Assembly: GCA_000149225.2 (NCBI GenBank)
Contig: CM000694.1
Span: 1 to 64,000, forward strand
DNA from: Lachancea kluyveri NRRL Y-12651
Taxonomy: Eukaryota; Ascomycota; Saccharomycetes; Saccharomycetales; Saccharomycetaceae
Direction of reading: 5' to 3'
Length of the DNA stretch: 64,000 nt
Shown: in pieces, positions 55,233-64,000 of the stretch
Position numbering within the stretch: position 1 is the stretch's first letter
How the letters are laid out: each line of letters opens with the position of its first letter
Program-made: the position numbers and the translations under genes
Notes under the pieces: generated by a model
The model's database searches: none
What the model saw: the letters and a program-made list of their open reading frames with translations, nothing else
Told to the model about the DNA's origin: nothing

Positions 55233-57062
55233 ATGAACCCCGACAAGATATCTAAAGATATTGAAAATGATGTAGTCATCCAAAAAGAAAACTGGGAGCG
55301 ATTAGCAACTCATATTGCTACCGTGGTTGGTAGTCTTAAACCTTCAACTGTGGAACAGTGTTACAGAAATCTTTTACAATCCAACCTAATCCGAGGGAAA
55401 GAGATTTTGGCCTCGTCCGTATTAAAATATCAAACTGACTTCAATCAAGGAATGGCATCTGCAGCACTAGTTGCTCTTGTGAACTCGGAATTTCCAGAGT
55501 TTGGAGACTTGGTGATTCGAGAAGCGATAGCCCGTTTCATAAGTGGGTACAAAAGCAATGACAAGAGAGAATGCTACTCTATGATGTCATTAATATCGTA
55601 CAGTTTCTGCTATCAAGTTGTACATGAAATTTTAATTCTTCAGCTAATCCATCTATTGATGGAGCGTCCAACAAATGATTCCGTTGATTTGGTTATCAGT
55701 TTGTTAAGGCAATGTGGTAAAAGTTTAGTTGAAGTAAGCAAAGTGGCCCATACGGTGACTTACGAAAAACTGAGGGATTTGTTACAGGAAGGAAGGCTAT
55801 CCAAGAGAACAGCACACAGTGTAGAAGACCTATTTGAACTCAGAAGATTTAACTACGACTCTGTATCTCTAAACTTGATTTCACTTCCAGCTCATAAAAT
55901 TAACACACACACCATTATTTTGGATTTGGGAAAAGAAGAAAGTTTCAAACAGAATATGGGACTGGCGGAATTCCAGTATGATCCATTTTTTTTTGAAAAC
56001 GAGTCTAAATATGAGCTCTTCAAAAAACAATTGTTAGAAACTGATGCAGAAGAAGATACCATACCTATTACTACAGTCAAGGATATGACAAACAATGATG
56101 AAGTGGCCTTTAAGAAGACTATTTATTTGATATTAAAAAGTTCTCTCTCTGGGGACGAAGCCGCTCATAAGTTGTTAAAGCTGAGAGCCAGTGATGGCCA
56201 AAAGCACAAGATAGTTGATATTTTGGTTAGCTCTTGTTCACAAGAGGCAACATATTCAAAATTTTATGGCATCACTGCGGAAAGACTTTGCTCTAGTCAT
56301 CGGAGTTGGAAACCTGCATTTTCGAAAATTTTTGCAGATAATTACGAAAATGTTACTCAATTTGAACCTTTTCAGCTTCGAAATGTTGGAAAATTTTGGG
56401 GGCACATTTTAGCATCAGATTACATTGGATTCGAAGTTTTTGAGCAGGTACACATGAATGAGGAAGAAACTACCTCTTCAGGTAGGGTTTACTTAAAGTT
56501 TTTGTTTCAAGAACTAGTTGCTGATTTAGGAATAAAGGAGCTAGTTGAAAGATTGAGAGAAGAATATATTCAACCCTTTCTAGCAAACATTTTCCCCTTA
56601 GATAACCCAGAAAAGACTAGGTTTTCAATTAACTATTTTACCGCTATCGGCTTGGGAGCATTGACCGAAAACATGAGAAGAGAGTTAATGAGAACTGAAG
56701 AAGAAGAGACTTTGAGAGGAAAGAGCAATGTCGACACATTATTACACGAAGGCAGACTGGCCAGACCTGTTAGGGGACGCAATGAGGTGTCGATAAGTCT
56801 TGGCTCTCAAAACATAAACAGATCCCCAACACCAGTGAAACGTCGTGATCGGTCCATAACACCTCCTTCCAGGAACAGAAATAGATCTATAACACCTACA
56901 AAACGTTCCAATCGCTCGATAACTCCACCAAGACGTCAAAGATCTAGATCTCCTCCCAGAAATAGGCCAACTACATCCAATAGATTCAGTAACTCACCTT
57001 CGGACTTCGCAAGACCACGCGATAACGGATGGGGCGACAGACCAAATAAAAAAAATAGATAA
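55233..57062 (+). CDS. CWC22: CWC22 spliceosome-associated MIF4G/MA3 protein
   Basis: A 609-residue protein (S. cerevisiae Cwc22 about 577). An N-terminal MIF4G domain spans about 15-200 (ENWERLATHIATVVGSLKP, then LIRGKEILASSVLKYQ, then NDKRECYSMMSLISYSF). An MA3 domain lies at about 280-420 (FKKTIYLILKSSLSGDEAAHKLLK). Cwc22 is needed for the first splicing step and helps Prp2-driven activation of the spliceosome. The C-terminal 80 residues form a basic Arg/Ser tail with repeated R-S-I-T-P and ending RQRSRSPPRNR, more like the RS tail of animal CWC22 than I recall for S. cerevisiae. The frame is intact and the start follows a typical purine context. Confidence 0.93.
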   Translation: MNPDKISKDIENDVVIQKENWERLATHIATVVGSLKPSTVEQCYRNLLQSNLIRGKEILASSVLKYQTDFNQGMASAALVALVNSEFPEFGDLVIREAIARFISGYKSNDKRECYSMMSLISYSFCYQVVHEILILQLIHLLMERPTNDSVDLVISLLRQCGKSLVEVSKVAHTVTYEKLRDLLQEGRLSKRTAHSVEDLFELRRFNYDSVSLNLISLPAHKINTHTIILDLGKEESFKQNMGLAEFQYDPFFFENESKYELFKKQLLETDAEEDTIPITTVKDMTNNDEVAFKKTIYLILKSSLSGDEAAHKLLKLRASDGQKHKIVDILVSSCSQEATYSKFYGITAERLCSSHRSWKPAFSKIFADNYENVTQFEPFQLRNVGKFWGHILASDYIGFEVFEQVHMNEEETTSSGRVYLKFLFQELVADLGIKELVERLREEYIQPFLANIFPLDNPEKTRFSINYFTAIGLGALTENMRRELMRTEEEETLRGKSNVDTLLHEGRLARPVRGRNEVSISLGSQNINRSPTPVKRRDRSITPPSRNRNRSITPTKRSNRSITPPRRQRSRSPPRNRPTTSNRFSNSPSDFARPRDNGWGDRPNKKNR

Positions 57063-57352
57063 TACAAAGACATATGTACTTTCTTCACAAAACCAGAGAA
57101 GAAGTGGCTATATAAGATATAGAAAATCATTGAAGATCCACGTAGTGAGGCTCCCAGAACAAGAAAAAGATGGATTGGTATTCGAAACAATGTATTATTT
57201 GGGTTAATTTTTCTTTTGAAGTAGGGTATCTGGAACAAACCAAAGAACGTGTGTTGCTAATTCCTCACCTTTTTCTCTTCACACTCAAATAATAAAAACC
57301 CAAAGAAAAAGAAAATGCACAGCGGCAAAATTACGGTAAACAGCTAAAGCAT

Positions 57353-58513
57353 CTATTCGTCGGAGAAGACACCCCAGTATTTCTCAACGCCGTAAGATCC
57401 GTCGGCCTTCCAGTAGTCATTGAAGGCAGTGAATAAGATAACGGCATCACCACAAGATGATTTGATAGAAGAGACAGCAGTTTCTTGGTTTTTCTTAGAT
57501 GCAACAGCCTTACCATAGGTTTGACCCTTGGATGGCCAGCCGGATTCAGTAATCAAGACCTCCTTGTTGCCGTTACAAGCACCCCAGACTCTTTCAATTT
57601 GGTTCATCACCCATGAGCCAGCATCTTCGGCAGCGGTGTTGTAGTCGAAGTAAGCGTGTGCATTGACGGCCATGAAGTCAGAGTGTTCACACAAGCCTGG
57701 GTTGTTAATAACAGCAATAAAAGTGTCAACAGAGACGACTTTGCCAGAGTAACCAGCAGAGGACAAACAAGACCTACCAGTGCTAACGTAAGAGGCGACT
57801 TGAGAAACGGAAGCAGCGCCAGAGTTGACCAGTTCGTTACCGATGGAAACGGCATGAACATCATCCCATGAACCGTGAGCTTCAACAGCAGCCTTGATAG
57901 TCTCAATACCAGCTTCAATGGCATCCATGTAGTAAACACCTAAGAATAACTTTTGACCATTTGCCTTAGCCTTGAATACATTTTCGACTTGGTTACAGTC
58001 AACGCCGTACAACCTAATAACTTCAAAGCTCTGCAACTGGGCCATGTCCGCAGCAACTTCTTCTGCAGACTTACAAGCACCAGAAGATGTATATGGGGAG
58101 TAAGTGATGCCCCTTGCACCAGCTGCAAAAGAACCGGAAGAAGAGGAGGAAGAAGTGGAGGCAGGTGCAGCAGAAGAAGAGGAAGCTTCCGTTGCTGGAG
58201 CAGAGGAGGCAATAACAGGAGACGCAGTGGTAGTAACGGCCTCTGATGGAGCGGCACCTTCCCTGGTAACAGCAGAGTCAGTAGAAGCATCAGAAGCGGC
58301 AGCAACAGCGACAGCAGCTGTGTTTTCAGAGTTCAAAGCAACAGTAGTAGATGCACCAGCGATAGTCATTGGAGCATTGCCAATAACAGTAGTGGTTTTG
58401 ACGTTTGTAACGTAGACGACGTCACGCTTGTGTTCATGGTGAGCATGTTGAACTGGGGAAGCAATAGAAGCACCCAATAAGGAGGCAGAAGCAATTAAAG
58501 TAGAGAAACGCAT
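57353..58513 (-). CDS. SCW4: SCW4/SCW10-like cell-wall glucanase-type protein (GH17)
   Basis: A 386-residue secreted cell-wall protein, the same length as S. cerevisiae Scw4 (Scw10 is 389). It has a signal peptide (1-19), a propeptide ending in Kex2 site KR (29-30), an Ala/Ser/Thr-rich linker (about 55-130) and a GH17 domain with proton donor E227 (SIGNE) and nucleophile E323 (ITESGWPSKG). Family members are soluble or alkali-labile wall proteins acting on beta-1,3-glucan during mating and wall assembly. As the single copy between CWC22 and FKS3 it occupies the ancestral place of both SCW4 and SCW10, so either name could be used. Base use looks like that of a highly expressed gene. Confidence 0.94.
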   Translation of the reverse strand: MRFSTLIASASLLGASIASPVQHAHHEHKRDVVYVTNVKTTTVIGNAPMTIAGASTTVALNSENTAAVAVAAASDASTDSAVTREGAAPSEAVTTTASPVIASSAPATEASSSSAAPASTSSSSSSGSFAAGARGITYSPYTSSGACKSAEEVAADMAQLQSFEVIRLYGVDCNQVENVFKAKANGQKLFLGVYYMDAIEAGIETIKAAVEAHGSWDDVHAVSIGNELVNSGAASVSQVASYVSTGRSCLSSAGYSGKVVSVDTFIAVINNPGLCEHSDFMAVNAHAYFDYNTAAEDAGSWVMNQIERVWGACNGNKEVLITESGWPSKGQTYGKAVASKKNQETAVSSIKSSCGDAVILFTAFNDYWKADGSYGVEKYWGVFSDE

Positions 58514-59092
58514 TTTTATCTGTTTCGAGCAAAGTATTCAAACGAGAGAATAGGGCTAATAAAGGAATGACTAGTAGTTGGTCTCGCTTGAGGAGCTTAG
58601 CAAATAAGAATTGGACCCTGGTAAACAGATACCCACCTTTTAATAGTAGTTGGAAACAGAATAAATTCCCTGTCAGTCGCACCAGACCATGAAAATTTTT
58701 TACTTCAAACATCTGTGAAACAGGAACCGCGCCAATCTAAGCTTCGTGTATGCTGTACGTCGCGTTCTGTGAAACTCTTAGGTAAATGCGATCGAGGCAT
58801 ACCGGATCGGGAAAAACTATAAACACTATATGGCGTATATAGTGACTTAGATTGTGATATATCACCATGGTACCCAGGTGTGTGGGTGATATGGTGCTGT
58901 TCTGACGTCTGTGCCTATCTAGACGTACTTACTTTTGTGGCATCAACTTCCGCGGCTAATTAACGCTGTTTCGTGCTCTTCTCCTGGAAGACTTCTGTTT
59001 TCATGGAGGAGGAGAAAACAGCAGCAAATTGTAGAGAGCAACTATTTTGCCACCGATAACCAGGAAAAGAGTGCTCTTTGTTAAACAGTAAA
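58514..59092. promoter_or_regulatory. Divergent promoter region between the SCW gene and FKS3
   Basis: A 579-base spacer with no gene. It contains AT-rich blocks and a TATGGCGTATATAGTGAC segment near 58829-58846. No site can be assigned with confidence. Confidence 0.4.
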
Positions 59093-62000
59093 ATGGACAG
59101 CAGTAGCCTCAAGGCAACTGTCACAGATATACAGTATCCTGCATGGAGCCAGGATGATGATGTGCCTGTCACCAACCGAGAGATAGGAGACATTTTTGAG
59201 GACTTGACTAGAAAATTCGGGTTCCAGCATTCTTCAAAAGAAAACATGTATCATCATTTGCTAACGCAATTAGATTCTAGAGCAAGCAGAACTACTGCAC
59301 GGGTGGCGCTAGTGTCTTTACATGCGTCCTATATCGGTGGTGATAACTCTAACTACAAGAAATGGTTTTTTGCATGCCAACTTGATTTAGATGAGGAGAT
59401 CGGGTTTAATAATATGAGACTTCAAGGAAAATCTAACAAAAGAAATGCTAAGTTGGCAAAGAAGAGAGGAGTCTCAATCAAGGACCAGTTGAAGCAGTGG
59501 AAGGAGCTGGAGGAAGAATTTATCAAGAATCATCCAAAAATTGCAGTGACGCCAGCAGAGTTGGAAAATGATCACAACTTTAAGACGGCAGACTATAAAT
59601 GGAAGCTAAAAATGAGATATTTGACCCCAGCACAGATGGCGAGGCAGTTGGCGCTATACTTGCTTTGTTGGGGTGAGGCCAATCAATTGAGATTTACACC
59701 TGAGTGTCTATGCTTTGTGTTCAAGTGCGCGTTGGATTATGACATGGGTAACATTGACGTTTCATTGCCCGCAAAACTAGAATACTCTTACTTAAATGAC
59801 GTGGTCACTCCAATTTACCGGTTTCTAAGGTCTCAGGTCTACGATGTACAGGAAGACGGGCGATTGTGTAAGCGTGAGAGAGACCATAAGGATATTATCG
59901 GCTACGACGATATCAATCAGCTATTCTGGTATCCAGAAGGCATTGAAAAGATCCGGTTGTTCTCTGGAGAACGTCTTGTCGATAAGCCTTTGACTGAACG
60001 TTACTCTCATTTAAAAGATGCCGATTGGAGTAAAGTATTTTATAAGACTTATAGGGAAAAAAGAACTTGGATGCACTGTGCTACTAACTTTAATCGTATA
60101 TGGATTATCCATTTTGCATCATTTTGGGTCTTCACTTCATTTAATGCACCAACTCTTTACACAAAGAACTATATCCAGTTATTGAATAACCAGCCAACGT
60201 TACAATCCAGATTCTCTGCTATTGCTTTAGCTGGCACCATTACCTGCTTGGTTCAGATCATTGCCACTCTGTTTGAATGGAGTTTTGTGCCCCGAGAATG
60301 GCCTGGAGCTCAACATTTGACTAAGAGAATGTTTGGCCTTTTAGTATGTTTAGTGATCAATTTCGCGCCGTCGGTTTACATTTTCGGCTTTTTCGATTTG
60401 GATGTGCATTCTCAGTCTGCCTACGTTATTTCCATCATCCAATTTATTATCGCCATTTTAACGATCATGTTTTTCGCGACCAGGCCTTTGGGAGCCTTGT
60501 TTGGCTCTTACTTACAGAAAGGAAGGAAAAAAAGAAGATACGTATCATCGCAAACCTTTACCGCATCATTTCCAAAACTTACAGGTAGAAGCAAATGGTT
60601 TTCTTATGGATTATGGTTTTTTGTATTTTTGGCCAAATTTATCGAGTCATATTTTTTCTTGACTCTTTCCTTGAGAGACCCGATCAGGGTACTTTCTATC
60701 ATGAATATTACTAGGTGCCATGGAGATAAGTTAATTGGGAACTTTTTGTGTCGTTTACAGCCCAAAATAACTTTGTTTTTGATGTGCCTTACTGATTTGG
60801 TTCTTTTCTTTTTGGACACATACTTGTGGTATATTGTTTGCAATTGTATTTTTTCCATAATGCTTTCCTTTTCCCTAGGAACTTCGATATTAACACCATG
60901 GAAAAACATATATTCAAGGCTACCGAAAAGAATATATTCGAAAATCTTGGCTACTTCCGAAATGGATGTTAAATATAAGCCAAAGGTGTTAATTTCACAA
61001 ATTTGGAATGCAATTATAATTTCGATGTACAGAGAACACTTACTTTCCATTGAACATGTTCAAAGACTTCTCTATCAACAGGTTGACTCTATGATGCACG
61101 ATAAAAGAACTTTGAAGTCTCCCACTTTTTTTGTCGCACAAGATGATTCCACATTTAAGTCTACGGAATTTTTCCCTTCAAACTCTGAAGCTCAAAGGAG
61201 AATTTCCTTTTTTGCACAATCTTTATCCACACCGATCAGTGAACCAATTCCTGTTGAGTGTATGCCTACATTCACTATTCTAGTACCTCACTATTCCGAA
61301 AAGATACTACTAACTTTGAAGGAAATTATAAAGGAAGAGTCCAGTAAGAGTAGGATTACCCTTTTAGAATATTTAAAGCAACTCCATCCCAATGAATGGG
61401 AATGCTTTGTTCGTGACACTAAGCTTCTCGCTTTGGAAAATGGTCAAATTTCAAGAAGTATTGAAAAAAATGACATCGACACTACAAGTACGATGAAATC
61501 AAGTCTTGAAAATCACCAAGTTAGAGATGATGGCGAAGGTCAAATTTTACCTTCTACCATCGATGATCGCGACCTTATCATCCAAAGTAAGATTAACGAT
61601 TTACCATACTATTGTCTCGGATTTAGCAGTTCCAATCCAGAATACACTTTGAGGACTAGAATATGGGCTTCGTTAAGATCCCAGACATTGTATAGGACTA
61701 TCTCGGGATTTATGAACTACGCTAGAGCGATAAAGTTGTTGTACAGAATCGAAAATCCTTCTATGATTCAAATGTACGAAGGAAATCCTGAAGGATTAGA
61801 AAACGAGCTAGAAACTATGGCAAACAGAAAATTCAAAATGGTGGTTGCCATGCAAAGGTTGACAAAATTTGACGCACAGGAAAAGGAGGCAGTTGAGTTT
61901 TTGTTAAAGGCTTATCCGAGTATGATGGTTTCATACTTGCATGAAGAGCAACAAACAGGTGAAAGTCCAGGCGAACCAGTTTACTATTCATGTTTAGTCG

Positions 62001-64000
62001 ATGGTTATTGTGAAATTGATAAGGACACCGGCAATCGCAAACCAAAGTATAAAATTCGTCTTTCTGGAAATCCTATACTAGGAGATGGCAAATCTGATAA
62101 TCAAAACCACTCTATTATCTTTTACCGCGGGGAATACATTCAGGTTATTGACGCCAACCAAGATAACTACTTGGAAGAATGTTTGAAAATTAGATCTGTG
62201 CTAAGCGAATTCGAAGAATTGGAAATCGATAATACAACACCTTATATTCCAGGGATTGAATACGAAAAACAGCCAGCTCCTGTAGCGATAGTTGGTGCGA
62301 GAGAATATATTTTCTCAGAAAATATTGGAGTACTTGGTGATATAGCTGCTGGTAAAGAACAAACATTTGGAACACTATTTGCCAGAACTTTAGCTGAAAT
62401 TGGGGGCAAATTGCATTATGGGCATCCTGATTTTTTGAACGCAATATTTATGACCACCAGAGGGGGTGTCTCTAAAGCGCAAAAAGGCTTACATCTAAAT
62501 GAAGACATTTACGCTGGTATGACAGCAATTTGTCGCGGCGGTAGAATTAAACACAGTGATTATTATCAATGTGGTAAAGGTCGAGATCTTGGTTTTGGTT
62601 CAATTTTAAATTTCACCACGAAAATTGGCGCAGGAATGGGAGAGCAGCTTCTCTCTAGAGAATACTACTACTTGGGAACACAACTTCCTATTGATAGGTT
62701 TTTATCTTTTTTCTACGCACACCCTGGTTTCCACTTGAACAATTTGTTTATCACATTATCAGTTCAATTGTTTTTTTTGCTCTTGATCAATTTGGGGGCA
62801 TTGAACCATGAATCCATCGTTTGTTCGTACAACAAAGATCTTCCGATAACCGATTTGGAAAGACCTATTGGGTGCTATAACTTACAACCCGTTTTACATT
62901 GGGTAACGATTTTTGTTCTATCGATCTTTATTGTGTTTTTTATTGCCTTTGCACCTTTGTTAGTCCAGGAATTGCTAGAGAAGGGTATCTGGAGAGCAAT
63001 TTCAAGATTTCTTCATCACTTACTGTCGTTAGCACCATTTTTTGAAGTTTTTGTGTGTCAAATATATTCTAATTCGTTGTTGACCGATGTCACTTTTGGA
63101 GGTGCAAAATATATTCCCACAGGTAGAGGTTTTGCAATTACAAGGGTCGATTTCACCTTATTATATTCTCGATTTGCTACTACATCCATATATTCAGGTA
63201 GTAAAATTTTCCTCATGCTTTTATTTGCTACGATTTCCATGTGGCAACCAGCATTGCTTTGGTTTTGGATTACTTTAATTTCCATGTGCTTTGCGCCCTT
63301 CATTTTCAATCCACATCAGTTTTCTTTCACAGATTTTTTTGTTGACTATAGAAGTTTTATCAGATGGATGTCTAGAGGTAACACTAAATTTCATTCAAAT
63401 TCATGGGTAGGTTTTGTGAAATCCTCTAGATCTCGTTACACTGGTTATAAAAAAAAAGTTATTGGTGATGTCTCTGAAAAGGGTACTAACGATACCAAAA
63501 AATCCAGAATTTCCAATATTTTCTTGACCGAGCTATTTATACCATTGTGCATTGTGGTTTTTGACATTACCGCATACACCTTCATCAATGCACAGACAGG
63601 CGTCAGGTCTGTTCCACCAACCAACTCCTTGCTAAGACTTGGGATTGTCACATTTTTTCCGATTTTGTTTAATGCAGTTATCTTACTCGTGCTATTTTGT
63701 CTTTCCTGTTTTGCTGCTCCGTTAATGTCATGTTTCTGTAAAAAAACCGGTGCCACGATTGCCGCAATTGCGCATGGCTCTTCAGTAGCTATCTACGTGC
63801 TAAACTTTGAATTGATGTGGTTTTTAGAAGGCTGGAACTTCACAAGGACTTTGCTTTTGCTCATTGCTTGCATAAATTTACAAGATTTGGTTTTCAAGAT
63901 AATGACTATTTTCTTCCTCACACGCGAGTTCAAAAATAACAAGTCCCATCTGGCATGGTGGTCTGGAAAATGGTATAACACAGGGATAGGTTGGTCCGTG
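59093..64000 (+). CDS. FKS3: FKS3-type 1,3-beta-glucan synthase catalytic subunit, partial (3' end outside window)
   Basis: An uninterrupted frame of 1636 codons from ATG 59093 runs off the window; S. cerevisiae Fks3 has 1785, so about 150 are missing. It starts [10 protein letters not shown] and reaches YPAW...[13 protein letters not shown] within 20 residues, so it lacks the long Gln/Tyr-rich N-terminus of Fks1/Fks2. Family blocks present: [28 protein letters not shown] followed by [24 protein letters not shown], and [20 protein letters not shown]. Two clusters of membrane helices flank the cytosolic catalytic part. The segment matching Fks1 hot spot 1 reads FLTLSLRDP, while hot spot 2 is diverged (HWVTIFVL), fitting a paralogue. 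Position beside the SCW gene supports FKS3, which is involved in spore-wall formation in S. cerevisiae. Confidence 0.94.
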   Translation, partial: MDSSSLKATVTDIQYPAWSQDDDVPVTNREIGDIFEDLTRKFGFQHSSKENMYHHLLTQLDSRASRTTARVALVSLHASYIGGDNSNYKKWFFACQLDLDEEIGFNNMRLQGKSNKRNAKLAKKRGVSIKDQLKQWKELEEEFIKNHPKIAVTPAELENDHNFKTADYKWKLKMRYLTPAQMARQLALYLLCWGEANQLRFTPECLCFVFKCALDYDMGNIDVSLPAKLEYSYLNDVVTPIYRFLRSQVYDVQEDGRLCKRERDHKDIIGYDDINQLFWYPEGIEKIRLFSGERLVDKPLTERYSHLKDADWSKVFYKTYREKRTWMHCATNFNRIWIIHFASFWVFTSFNAPTLYTKNYIQLLNNQPTLQSRFSAIALAGTITCLVQIIATLFEWSFVPREWPGAQHLTKRMFGLLVCLVINFAPSVYIFGFFDLDVHSQSAYVISIIQFIIAILTIMFFATRPLGALFGSYLQKGRKKRRYVSSQTFTASFPKLTGRSKWFSYGLWFFVFLAKFIESYFFLTLSLRDPIRVLSIMNITRCHGDKLIGNFLCRLQPKITLFLMCLTDLVLFFLDTYLWYIVCNCIFSIMLSFSLGTSILTPWKNIYSRLPKRIYSKILATSEMDVKYKPKVLISQIWNAIIISMYREHLLSIEHVQRLLYQQVDSMMHDKRTLKSPTFFVAQDDSTFKSTEFFPSNSEAQRRISFFAQSLSTPISEPIPVECMPTFTILVPHYSEKILLTLKEIIKEESSKSRITLLEYLKQLHPNEWECFVRDTKLLALENGQISRSIEKNDIDTTSTMKSSLENHQVRDDGEGQILPSTIDDRDLIIQSKINDLPYYCLGFSSSNPEYTLRTRIWASLRSQTLYRTISGFMNYARAIKLLYRIENPSMIQMYEGNPEGLENELETMANRKFKMVVAMQRLTKFDAQEKEAVEFLLKAYPSMMVSYLHEEQQTGESPGEPVYYSCLVDGYCEIDKDTGNRKPKYKIRLSGNPILGDGKSDNQNHSIIFYRGEYIQVIDANQDNYLEECLKIRSVLSEFEELEIDNTTPYIPGIEYEKQPAPVAIVGAREYIFSENIGVLGDIAAGKEQTFGTLFARTLAEIGGKLHYGHPDFLNAIFMTTRGGVSKAQKGLHLNEDIYAGMTAICRGGRIKHSDYYQCGKGRDLGFGSILNFTTKIGAGMGEQLLSREYYYLGTQLPIDRFLSFFYAHPGFHLNNLFITLSVQLFFLLLINLGALNHESIVCSYNKDLPITDLERPIGCYNLQPVLHWVTIFVLSIFIVFFIAFAPLLVQELLEKGIWRAISRFLHHLLSLAPFFEVFVCQIYSNSLLTDVTFGGAKYIPTGRGFAITRVDFTLLYSRFATTSIYSGSKIFLMLLFATISMWQPALLWFWITLISMCFAPFIFNPHQFSFTDFFVDYRSFIRWMSRGNTKFHSNSWVGFVKSSRSRYTGYKKKVIGDVSEKGTNDTKKSRISNIFLTELFIPLCIVVFDITAYTFINAQTGVRSVPPTNSLLRLGIVTFFPILFNAVILLVLFCLSCFAAPLMSCFCKKTGATIAAIAHGSSVAIYVLNFELMWFLEGWNFTRTLLLLIACINLQDLVFKIMTIFFLTREFKNNKSHLAWWSGKWYNTGIGWSV

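Noticed and set aside
60604-61050. Minus-strand 148-codon frame and other short frames within 59-64 kb
   Set aside because: All lie opposite or out of frame with the continuous FKS3 coding sequence.

Overview
The window looks like a chromosome arm of a budding yeast (Saccharomycetaceae), running from a decayed subtelomere-like part (about 1-45 kb) into conserved core sequence (about 46-64 kb). Core genes are intron-free and match Saccharomyces cerevisiae families closely. YME2, UBP15, CAB4, CWC22, one SCW4/SCW10 gene and FKS3 lie consecutively. From memory of the S. cerevisiae map, YME2, UBP15, SCW10 and FKS3 sit on chromosome XIII, and CAB4, CWC22 and SCW4 on chromosome VII. The merged order points to a lineage that did not undergo the whole-genome duplication (Zygosaccharomyces, Torulaspora, Lachancea or Kluyveromyces type). 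The exact species is not established.

Layout. 1-5.2 kb: a GC-rich island holding a broken ABCC transporter gene and, directly behind it, the 3' fragment of a siderophore-transporter-family gene. 6.7-8.5 kb: an intact FET4 low-affinity iron transporter whose promoter carries two tandem Aft1-type sites. 10-12 kb: a Ty1/Ty2-type solo LTR with an assembly gap inside it, then the remains of an old hAT transposon. 15.5-18.8 kb: a PA14-domain (Flo/Epa-like) GPI adhesin. 19.1-22.2 kb: pseudogenes of old yellow enzyme (OYE) and CHA1 serine dehydratase. 22.8-23.2 kb: a second Ty1/Ty2-type LTR in inverted orientation. 23.9-26.8 kb: a nearly whole hAT DNA transposon whose transposase frame is interrupted only by stop codons. 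28.3-32.4 kb: an Als/Sag1-like GPI adhesin. 32.4-37.5 kb: a gene desert. 37.5-38.5 kb: a GRE2-like pseudogene. 40.6-42.3 kb: a yapsin-like GPI protein that has lost catalytic residues. 45.0-45.5 kb: MGT1 DNA-repair methyltransferase with one premature stop. 46.0-47.0 kb: a zinc alcohol dehydrogenase. 47.9-64 kb: the conserved block, ending inside FKS3.

How the parts fit. The left two thirds are rich in cell-surface genes (two repeat-rich adhesins and the yapsin-like protein), transporters and metabolic genes at different stages of decay, with mobile-element remains. The right third is housekeeping: mitochondrial DNA maintenance, deubiquitination, CoA synthesis, splicing and cell-wall glucan synthesis. 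The most interesting items are the protease-dead yapsin, the shared repeat module in two unrelated adhesins, the hAT frame broken only by stops, and the single-stop MGT1 beside other young pseudogenes.
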